NCBI RefSeq assembly: GCF_000518765.1
Contig: NZ_JAEF01000024.1
Location: 1 to 64,000, forward strand
Length of the DNA: 64,000 nucleotides
Origin: Ruminococcus flavefaciens ATCC 19208
GTDB taxonomy: Bacteria; Bacillota; Clostridia; Oscillospirales; Ruminococcaceae
Reading direction: 5' to 3'
Shown here: positions 8,846 to 16,014 of the stretch, piece by piece
Position numbering within the stretch: the stretch's first letter is position 1
How the letters are laid out: every line of letters begins with the position of its first letter
The notes under the pieces: generated by a model
Told to the model about the DNA's origin: nothing
Database searches by the model: none
Seen by the model: the letters and a program-made list of their open reading frames with translations, nothing else
Program-made: the position numbers and the translations under genes

Positions 8846-9232
8846 TTAGAGTCTTACAATGATAAGGAATACAAATGAAAAAAGTGCGGATATGAATGCC
8901 CAAAATGGCATAATGGTGAGCAAACCGCAGTTTCTACTATGAAAATGCTCAATATAAAGCGTAATCGTTTCTATTAGATAGTAAATAAGCTCAGTATATA
9001 TAGGTTTTACATATTGGATTAATACGTTTATTACAAACGCTTTGTAATTATGCTATATTCAAAGCATATAACATCGGTTATCTCTGGTTGTTGCATTTGC
9101 CGAAAATTATTACTAAAATATAAATTGTTGCAGATTGATTTGAAGAATATGTGTAAATGTGATAAAATAATAATATAAACAATAGTTTCTGTGTTGATCT
9201 ATAAACTATTACTTTTTAAAGGAGGTAACGTT
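8846..9232. other. Intergenic region with a third diverged repeat copy and a weak promoter
   Basis: No credible gene is present. 8923-9000 resembles 6305-6385: ACCGCAGTTTCTACTATGAA parallels ACTGCGGTTACTATCAA, and 8967-9000 matches 6352-6385 at 28 of 34 bases. A plausible promoter for the lipoprotein gene is TTGAAG (9140-9145), 17 bases, TAAAAT (9163-9168). Confidence 0.5.
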
Positions 9233-9982
9233 ATGAAAAAAAGGATATCTATTCTATTATTAGTATCTCTAATTTGCTGTACAACTTTTAATAGTTGTGG
9301 TTCTACTATTACGAAAGAAGAATATCAAGCGGTTGTCTCTGAAAAAGATCAAATTGAATCCCAAAATGCCAAAACAAAAAAAGATTATGATAAACTACAA
9401 GATGAATTTGATAAACTAAATAATGATCAAGAAAAGCTAAAGCAGGAATACGAATCATTAAAAAAAGATTATGAAGACTATCGTGAGAAAATGAAACCTT
9501 TTGAAGAACTCGACGCAGCTGAAGCCGAAGCAAGAAAGATTGAAGCAGATGCAAAGAAAAAGCAAGCTGAAGAAGAAGAAAAAGCTCGAAAGCAAGCTGA
9601 AGAAGAAGAAAAAGCTCGAAAAGCTGAAGAAGAACGCCGTATAGCAGAAGAAAAAGCAAGAATCGGATATGAAACTGGAATAACTTATGAACAGCTCGCA
9701 AGAAATCCTGAAGATTACAAAGGTGAAAAAGTTAAATTTTATGGTAAGGTTATTCAGGTCATAGAAGGAACAGACGAAATTCAAATTCGTTTGGCAATTG
9801 ATAGTAACTATGATACTGTTGCTTACTGTGGATACAATCCCTCTATTGTTAGTTCAAGAGTATTAAATGACGATTTAATAACAATATATGGTATTTCTGT
9901 TGGTACAATATCTTATGAGTCAACGTTAGGCGGAAAAATTACAATTCCAGGAATAGCTGTTGAAAAAATAGAATTTTCATAA
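9233..9982 (+). CDS. Coiled-coil lipoprotein with a C-terminal OB-like domain
   Basis: The product is 249 residues. ATG 9233 follows AAAGGAGGT and gives a clean lipoprotein signal: MKKRISILLLVSLICC, then FNSCGS, with the cysteine near residue 22 as the lipidation site. Residues about 30-145 form a long charged coiled coil ending in two perfect copies of QAEEEEKARK and further AEEERR repeats. The C-terminal 95 residues start TGITYEQLARNPEDYKGEKVKFYGKV, the pattern of small OB-fold (tRNA_anti-like) domains found in Firmicutes lipoproteins. It should be anchored outside the membrane, with the coil projecting into the wall. It is followed by a terminator and stands alone. The function is unknown. 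Confidence 0.75.
   Translation: MKKRISILLLVSLICCTTFNSCGSTITKEEYQAVVSEKDQIESQNAKTKKDYDKLQDEFDKLNNDQEKLKQEYESLKKDYEDYREKMKPFEELDAAEAEARKIEADAKKKQAEEEEKARKQAEEEEKARKAEEERRIAEEKARIGYETGITYEQLARNPEDYKGEKVKFYGKVIQVIEGTDEIQIRLAIDSNYDTVAYCGYNPSIVSSRVLNDDLITIYGISVGTISYESTLGGKITIPGIAVEKIEFS
9561..9620 (+). repeat. Perfect 30-bp tandem duplication in the lipoprotein coiled coil
   Basis: 9561-9590 and 9591-9620 are identical 30-mers starting AGCAAGCTGAAGAAG. Each encodes ten residues of the coiled coil in phase. This is a slippage-prone site that can vary in copy number. Confidence 0.9.
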
Positions 9983-10002
9983 TTGATTGACTCTGATTAT
10001 CA

Positions 10003-10031
10003 AAGCTCTCCTTTCGGGAGAGCTTTTTTAT
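10003..10031 (+). terminator. Terminator of the lipoprotein gene
   Basis: AAGCTCTCC and its complement GGGAGAGCTT pair around a short TTTC loop and are followed by a T-run ending at 10031. Confidence 0.85.
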
Positions 10032-10110
10032 TCTCTCACATTACGTTGTGAGTTTGACAATATTAATACACAGCGATCCTCAAAAACAAAGAATATTTGC
10101 ACCTATAACA

Positions 10111-10140
10111 AAGAGCTTTGCTATTTGCAAAGCTCTTTTT
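10111..10140. terminator. Terminator hairpin between convergent genes
   Basis: AAGAGCTTTGC and GCAAAGCTCTT pair around TATTT and are followed by TTTTT on the plus strand. It probably also stops the leftward restriction-modification operon whose last gene ends at 10178. Confidence 0.75.
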
Positions 10141-10177
10141 AAAATAAATACAACTCACAACCTTGTAGTTAATACAC

Positions 10178-10852
10178 TCAGCTTCTTCGCTTATTATTAA
10201 CCATGTTTTCACCATCATATTCTTCAATCTGCTGAATAATACGATCAAGAAATTCTTTGAGTTTAGGATTGTTTTCAGCTCCTGGCGCAAACCATACATT
10301 AGATTGACCAAATCCAAAAGACATTCCTTTTCTTTTTCGCGGAACTCTCCATTTTTGATTTCTTCTTGCATTTACGGGCAAAAGTACACAATCTCTACTT
10401 TTCGCAAGAGCATTATAAGATTGGGTATAAATAACTTCATCATTATCATCATAGAACTCACATTTTTCATATTCGCGGTAAACTATAGCATGTTGATACC
10501 AACCTACTACATAAGTTTCATATGTACTTGAAAAAGGATACTTAGCACAGTAAACAACAATAACATCATCTACGGCTATTTCTTTTTTCTTATGTTCGCA
10601 TCCGTAAATCTTTTCAATATTCAGTTTATTAACAGTAACTCCATTGGTAGATTTTGTTTCAACAAAGCCAAGGCAGTATTCATCAACCTCTGAACTACCA
10701 TCTAATAATAATTCAACCGGAGTAAAATTATACTTTTCGTGAGCATCGCCAGTAAGTTCAACATATTCCCCACCGCCACGTGGCTGATCAGTACCATCCT
10801 CATTTCCGTCATATCTTTCCATCCATGCTATATTACAAAAAAGTATCCTCAT
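10178..10852 (-). CDS. Unrecognised 224-residue protein ending the restriction-modification operon
   Basis: The product starts MRILFCNIAWMERYDG after a GGGGGAT ribosome site. It is rich in tyrosine and tryptophan, with a central region of alternating strands (DDVIVVYCAKYPF, YVVGWYQHAIVYREYE) and a basic tail (WRVPRKRKG, NNKRRS). I do not recognise a catalytic motif. The GWY..A.VYR pattern and the context hint at a small beta-barrel, possibly a PUA/EVE-like reader of modified bases, but I cannot support that beyond resemblance. It is the last gene of the leftward operon, 33 bases after the Vsr gene, which suggests a role in target recognition or restriction by the same system. Confidence 0.6.
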   Translation of the reverse strand: MRILFCNIAWMERYDGNEDGTDQPRGGGEYVELTGDAHEKYNFTPVELLLDGSSEVDEYCLGFVETKSTNGVTVNKLNIEKIYGCEHKKKEIAVDDVIVVYCAKYPFSSTYETYVVGWYQHAIVYREYEKCEFYDDNDEVIYTQSYNALAKSRDCVLLPVNARRNQKWRVPRKRKGMSFGFGQSNVWFAPGAENNPKLKEFLDRIIQQIEEYDGENMVNNKRRS

Positions 10853-10885
10853 AAAGTTATCCCCCTAGATATAAAATTATTCTGG

Positions 10886-11293
10886 TTAAGAATCACCTTT
10901 GATTTCTTCTATCAGTTTAATAAGCCTTTTTTCATTAATCTCACATTCCCACAAAACTATTACATTCCAGCCTTTTTCTTTCATTAACTCGTGATTCTTT
11001 TGGTCTCGTTTCTTATTATTTATAAGTTTATTAGACCAATAATCAGTGTTAGATTTAGGCCATACAAAATTTTCACAATCATGCAAATGCCAAAAGCATC
11101 CATTAATATAAATAGCTATTCTGTATTTGGGCATAATTATATCCGGTTTTCCAGGATAACGTTTATCATTTTTCCTGAACCTAAGACCGTTTCGGTGAAG
11201 AAAGCTTCTGACAAAAATCTCAGGTTTCGTATCTTTACTTCGAATATGAGACATATTCATACTTCGAACTTCTTTGCTATGATTGTCAGCCAT
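10886..11293 (-). CDS. vsr: Very-short-patch-repair (Vsr) DNA mismatch endonuclease
   Basis: The product is 135 residues. Vsr nicks DNA 5' of the T in T:G mismatches formed when 5-methylcytosine deaminates. Visible motifs are MSHIRSKDTKPE at the N-terminus, KPDIIMP with the catalytic aspartate at residue 51, NGCFWH with the aromatic wedge residues 67-68 and a histidine at residue 69, and LWECEI near the C-terminus. The numbering coincides with the E. coli enzyme (D51, F67, W68, H69). The residue matching E. coli H64 is asparagine here. It lies directly downstream of the C5 methyltransferase (22-base gap), the usual pairing, since the methylase creates the lesions that Vsr repairs. Confidence 0.95.
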   Translation of the reverse strand: MADNHSKEVRSMNMSHIRSKDTKPEIFVRSFLHRNGLRFRKNDKRYPGKPDIIMPKYRIAIYINGCFWHLHDCENFVWPKSNTDYWSNKLINNKKRDQKNHELMKEKGWNVIVLWECEINEKRLIKLIEEIKGDS

Positions 11294-11315
11294 TATTACT
11301 CCTGTTTTTAATAAA

Positions 11316-12917
11316 TTATTTTTTCTTCAATAGTTTTGCTAATTTCTTTGCAATTGCATATGCCATTATTGGAGGGACAGCATTACCAACCTGTTGATAT
11401 TGTTTGTCTTTCGTACCGCTAAAAACAAAGCTGTCTGGAAATGTTTGAAGGCGTGCAGCCTCTCTTACACTGACTGCTCTATTTTTAGTAGGATGTATCC
11501 ACATTGATTTTCTGACATTTACAACTGTTCCACTAGGTTCATCATATTGCAAGCGCATATAAATAGTAGTTTGTGTTCTTTTAGGATCAGTGTAAGTATT
11601 CGATTTCATATCGTCAGATAGAGAATGGAAATTTTGACCTTGTGCTAATGCTTCAAATCGTTTCATTGCTGTCTCAGTTGTATCAGTAATAATATGATTC
11701 ATAATCAAGTCAGTATCATGAAGTTCTTTTGCAAGATCTGATAAATTTTGAGTACCTAAAGTAGTTATACCAGTATCATCAATTATTGATTTGAAAGGCT
11801 CAATGTTTTCTAAATCCTCTATGGCATCTCTTACAGTTCTATATTCATCCTCATCATATTTAGGCTTTGGTAATACGGCTTTATTTGAAATATTCTTTTT
11901 TATTCCCATTATAACGAATCGCATACGACGCTGAGGAGCACCATAATCCGCTGCACATAAAACATTGCTTTTTATGACATATCCATTTTCTTCAGATTCC
12001 AAGACTGATTTTATATAATCGAATACCGCAAAAGAACGTATAACAGCATATAATCCATTTTCAATTTTGTATTCATCCACAAGCAGATTATTATCAAAGA
12101 TTTCAAGTGCTTTGCTTAACATTCTTTGAATCATTATTGCCGGTTCAATAGCTTCCTTAATTGTATCTATTAGTAATTTATTATTATAGTAGTTAAGCAT
12201 CGCACTAAATGCATTACATGATACTTTTTTTGTATAATCATTTATACCTGAATTTTCTTCGATATATGCTTTGGATACTTTTATTATCTTTTTTTCGTGA
12301 TTAGATAATACTTTTCTCAATTTATCAATATTCTTTGTAGCTTTATAAATAATGTTTAATTCTGAATATAATTCATTCGGCCAAATTCGTTCAACTACAG
12401 CAAATCTATCCTCAATAATATCAATTGCACCTTTGAATATATACTTATCATCGAGCAACTTTAGAGGTGTTGTTTTAACCTTAATATTATATTTCTTAAT
12501 AAGATTTTCATCATTCTTTTCCAAGTAAAACCTATGTACATCCGATTTCAACATACTTACATTTTCCATAACAAAAGCTTTGGGTTGAAGTTCTGATATT
12601 GCTCGAACATACTGTTTTACAAGCATATTATTTTGGCTAATAGCTGTATTTTTTTGCCTATTGGCATTAGAGAAACCTTGACATGGAGGTCCGCCTATAA
12701 CTACATCTATATTACCATATTTTTTCTTAATTTCGTTGTAATCTGCAGCACACACGTCACCTCTAACATCCACTTTCGGATGATTACGACGATATGTTTC
12801 TTGCATATTTGGGTTATTTTCAAATGCCACCTTAATCTCGTATTTTCCAGTTTTTACAAAACCAAGACTAAGCCCACCTGCACCTGCAAATAAATCAACT
12901 ACTTTATATTTACTCAT
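11316..12917 (-). CDS. DNA (cytosine-5)-methyltransferase, Dcm/type II-like
   Basis: The product is 533 residues from ATG 12917, which has AGGTGA eight bases upstream; the GTG at 12929 belongs to that ribosome site. The conserved C5-methylase motifs are in order: motif I DLFAGAGGLSLGF (SAM binding), motif IV GGPPCQGFS with the catalytic cysteine at residue 79, motif VI MENV, motif VIII APQRRMRF, the target-recognition stretch, and motif X QVGNAVPP near the C-terminus. It is longer than typical enzymes (about 330-430 residues) because of an insert of about 150 residues between motifs VI and VIII. It should methylate a specific cytosine site, protecting host DNA. It is sixth in the leftward operon and followed by Vsr. 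Confidence 0.95.
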   Translation of the reverse strand: MSKYKVVDLFAGAGGLSLGFVKTGKYEIKVAFENNPNMQETYRRNHPKVDVRGDVCAADYNEIKKKYGNIDVVIGGPPCQGFSNANRQKNTAISQNNMLVKQYVRAISELQPKAFVMENVSMLKSDVHRFYLEKNDENLIKKYNIKVKTTPLKLLDDKYIFKGAIDIIEDRFAVVERIWPNELYSELNIIYKATKNIDKLRKVLSNHEKKIIKVSKAYIEENSGINDYTKKVSCNAFSAMLNYYNNKLLIDTIKEAIEPAIMIQRMLSKALEIFDNNLLVDEYKIENGLYAVIRSFAVFDYIKSVLESEENGYVIKSNVLCAADYGAPQRRMRFVIMGIKKNISNKAVLPKPKYDEDEYRTVRDAIEDLENIEPFKSIIDDTGITTLGTQNLSDLAKELHDTDLIMNHIITDTTETAMKRFEALAQGQNFHSLSDDMKSNTYTDPKRTQTTIYMRLQYDEPSGTVVNVRKSMWIHPTKNRAVSVREAARLQTFPDSFVFSGTKDKQYQQVGNAVPPIMAYAIAKKLAKLLKKK

Positions 12918-12936
12918 TTTGTTTATCACCTAGAAT

Positions 12937-15057
12937 TTACTTTAATTTTGGAGGGAATCCTTCTCCTATAGCCTTTTCGCGTAAAGCCAATAAATTTTTA
13001 CATTGCCAATCATCCGGGAAATATCCCATTGACATTTTAATTGCTATTTTTAGCGCTTTGGCTTCTGTTATTGTTGCCAAGTTATGTTTTTGAATCCAAA
13101 GACTCAACTGTTTCCAATATTCTTCGCCCAATTCAAGCACTTGTTTTTGTGAATCAATTGTATTTTCAATTTTACGAAGTTCTCTGGCTTCTCGTTTGGT
13201 ATTATTTTCCTCTTCATATCCTTGAAGAATTGAGTTTAAACCATGAACAGGAGTTATTGTCATAGATTTAATCTTTTCCCAGCAAGCAGCTTGTTTACAC
13301 CATTGCGTAACATTTTCTACAGGTCTATCGTCCGATGTAATTGAATAATAAACCTTCTCAGCTATAATCATCATTTGCGTTATTAATACATCCGGACATT
13401 TTTGTTTTTGCCAGATTTTTTGTAAATCAATGGTTTTATCTGGGAACCATTTACGGATTAAATGATGTAATAGTGCAGTGGAATATGCAACTATATTGGC
13501 TTTATAACCGCCCTCATACCATTCCTGTTTAGGTATCAATTTATCGGTAGTTCGGTAAATAATAACTAAAGATATAGCGTTCATAAAATAATTATCATTA
13601 AAATCATCTTTTTTTGTTTCCCACTGTGCTTCGGTTCTTTTGGCAAACTCTGAGAAGTTTGATTCAGCTCCTTTGCTTACAATATGTGGATACTCATCCC
13701 ATGCACTTAGAACTTTTGCTAAATCAGTTTTTGTAACAACTTGATCTTTAGGATTTTGCGTTGCAAATTTTCTTTCTTCAGACTTTGTCATATTCATCGT
13801 TGCTTGTATGTACTGACCTCTTGCACGTTCATAGAACCAGTGTGTTTCATGCTGTGCGCCGTCTTTAGCAGGAGCAAATTTGCGCCTTGAAATCTGTTCC
13901 AACCTAATATGATATTCATGGGTGGAAAAGAAATCTGCTGCTTTTATTTGATTTTGGCTATTTGCACTTTTTGAAATTACTGGTACCATAGTTGCGGCCA
14001 ATTCAGGTTTAACTTGTGTCAGTTTCATTAAAACATACACTTTAGATAAGTCAGCTCCACTGCCTCTTCTGACAGATGAAAGAGTTGCTGTTGTTTGACC
14101 TCCATTTACTATCTGAAGATCTTTTGCAAAAATTAATTTTCCGTTTTTTACTACAGTATCAATTGCAGTAGCTGCCAAACCGTTATTGTACACAAAAAAT
14201 CTCTCAGGTTCATTTAGGACGGTATTTCTTATATCTTTATTTACACCTCGTTTTCCTAAAAATGAACGAACATTTCCTTCAAGCATTCTGCTTCCGTATT
14301 CATCGTATAAATCAGCAATAACATTTCCCGGAACAGTGCACAAATAACTTATGCATTCATCGTTGCTGTCACCTGAGTTTGCAAGAAGGCACGGAACACC
14401 GCCTTCAATGTAATCATTAAAATCGATTTCTATTTCCTCGTGACTATTTCCGTTGCCAAATATTCTAAAAAAACGCGGCATATCCCATATTCGGTACTCA
14501 ACATCGATATCGAGTATAGGTTCAGCATCTAGCACTCCTGTTCTTTTGCTCTTTTTTCTTTTTGATGATGTATTATCAGTTATATTTGCTCTTTCACTAA
14601 GAGACATATCTGTTAAGAGTATAATCACAAATTTTGAAATATACTTTGCTTGATCAGCAATGTAAGATGCAAGATCATAAGCGGCTGTACTGATTTCTAT
14701 TCTGGATGCAAGCTCATGTTCAATAGCATTGGAGGCAAAAGCCCTGCATCTATCCAATGCAGTTTTGGCTTCGCTTCCTATTAAGGTTTCACTTTCACTG
14801 CTTCCAGAAAATGTTGCAACAAGTAAATAGAATGATCCATCATGTTCATCAAAAGCATAACCATTAACATTCAATGCTGCATTTCTATATCCATTGCCCT
14901 GATAGTAGCAAGGAGTATATTCAGGAAGAACGTCTCCTTCGAAGAGTTTTAGCGCACATATTTTAACAAAACTGGCAACCGTTCCATTAGCTTCACTTTC
15001 TTCTGTTGCAAGAGCATCTTCAAGAAAATCTTTTCTGTATTCCTCAAAACTTTGCAT
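12937..15057 (-). CDS. AIPR-family protein (abortive infection phage resistance)
   Basis: The product is 706 residues, the usual size of AIPR (Pfam AIPR) proteins. The family signature is clear around residues 285-330: FFVYNNGLAATA, then LQIVNGGQTTATL, followed by VLMKLTQV and ISKSANSQNQIKAADFF. No signal peptide or TM segment is seen. AIPR proteins were first linked to plasmid-borne abortive infection in lactococci and recur in operons with Z1, GHKL and PD-(D/E)XK genes, as here. The biochemical activity is not settled for the family. It lies 21 bases downstream of the PD-(D/E)XK gene and 19 upstream of the methylase. Confidence 0.9.
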   Translation of the reverse strand: MQSFEEYRKDFLEDALATEESEANGTVASFVKICALKLFEGDVLPEYTPCYYQGNGYRNAALNVNGYAFDEHDGSFYLLVATFSGSSESETLIGSEAKTALDRCRAFASNAIEHELASRIEISTAAYDLASYIADQAKYISKFVIILLTDMSLSERANITDNTSSKRKKSKRTGVLDAEPILDIDVEYRIWDMPRFFRIFGNGNSHEEIEIDFNDYIEGGVPCLLANSGDSNDECISYLCTVPGNVIADLYDEYGSRMLEGNVRSFLGKRGVNKDIRNTVLNEPERFFVYNNGLAATAIDTVVKNGKLIFAKDLQIVNGGQTTATLSSVRRGSGADLSKVYVLMKLTQVKPELAATMVPVISKSANSQNQIKAADFFSTHEYHIRLEQISRRKFAPAKDGAQHETHWFYERARGQYIQATMNMTKSEERKFATQNPKDQVVTKTDLAKVLSAWDEYPHIVSKGAESNFSEFAKRTEAQWETKKDDFNDNYFMNAISLVIIYRTTDKLIPKQEWYEGGYKANIVAYSTALLHHLIRKWFPDKTIDLQKIWQKQKCPDVLITQMMIIAEKVYYSITSDDRPVENVTQWCKQAACWEKIKSMTITPVHGLNSILQGYEEENNTKREARELRKIENTIDSQKQVLELGEEYWKQLSLWIQKHNLATITEAKALKIAIKMSMGYFPDDWQCKNLLALREKAIGEGFPPKLK

Positions 15058-15078
15058 ATTATACCCCCTTTTTATTTA

Positions 15079-16014
15079 TTAATCTGCTTCCCAGTCGTAA
15101 ATTGCAGGAATGCTGAGTTCGTAACTGCCTTGAATTATTGCATTTTGAAGTTGACTGCGTCTCAACCGAGGAAAAGAATCATTGACAGAGTATTTCTCTA
15201 ATTTGCAAAACTTATAATACTCTTCAGAAACTTCATCGTCTCTTTTATAGCCGCAAAATGATAATCTGTTTTCCCAAATTGTTATAGTACGTTGATCAGA
15301 ACCGATAATTTGTTCAATCTCTTCTACAAGTTTGTTCAGTGTGAAAGAATCTTCAGATTCTGCTGCTCTTTCAACTCTACAAATAATGATAAAACCATCG
15401 TCAGAAATATCAAGTTGATCGAGAGATGTTATATTAATTGTACTCTTGCTTAGAGATATTGTTTTGACCTCATACCATAAGTCTGAGAACGTAAAATCTC
15501 TATCCGAGTATAATGGTCCCATCCATCCTTCAACTGATTTAGATATGCCATATTTAGGAATACAAATATCTTTAAGAACTAATAATTCGCCTATAAGTCC
15601 TTTGACCTGATTCTGACTCATTCCTTCACTACGGTCTTTTTCAAATAGCCTTTGCCATTTTTTGAATCTGTTAATTACTTTTTTTACTCCCGTTGTTTCA
15701 TCAGAAGAATTATATGAGCAATCAACTAGATCCCAACATAATGAAATAAACATTTCTTTCAAAGTTGAATCTGTCAAAGAAAAGCAAATTGCATATTTAT
15801 GATCAGCTCTTTCGTTAGCTCTAACTTTTATTTGTTTGCTTGATAATGGCATTTTAGGCAGATAACTTGATATAAGCATGATTTGCATATTTTCATCTTC
15901 ATCATATGACACGAAAAAGCTTAATGGATGAGCCGGATCAATTCTGCGACCAACGTTATTCTGTCCTTGAGGGTTAATAGAATTCCATAGGGAAAGAAGT
16001 TCAATCTTCGTCAT
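15079..16014 (-). CDS. PD-(D/E)XK motif protein (DUF4420-type putative restriction nuclease)
   Basis: The product is 311 residues. ATG 16014 is preferred, with GGAGG about ten bases upstream; an in-frame TTG precedes it. The centre holds the nuclease core: GLIGELLVLKDI (helix with the conserved glutamate), WMGPLYSDRDFTF with the metal-binding aspartate, and WYEVKTIS giving the E-x-K pair. The length and order match DUF4420 proteins, which are always found in this type of operon. It should cut DNA or position the cut for the complex. Its start overlaps the end of the Z1 gene by 14 bases, indicating translational coupling. Confidence 0.88.
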   Translation of the reverse strand: MTKIELLSLWNSINPQGQNNVGRRIDPAHPLSFFVSYDEDENMQIMLISSYLPKMPLSSKQIKVRANERADHKYAICFSLTDSTLKEMFISLCWDLVDCSYNSSDETTGVKKVINRFKKWQRLFEKDRSEGMSQNQVKGLIGELLVLKDICIPKYGISKSVEGWMGPLYSDRDFTFSDLWYEVKTISLSKSTINITSLDQLDISDDGFIIICRVERAAESEDSFTLNKLVEEIEQIIGSDQRTITIWENRLSFCGYKRDDEVSEEYYKFCKLEKYSVNDSFPRLRRSQLQNAIIQGSYELSIPAIYDWEAD

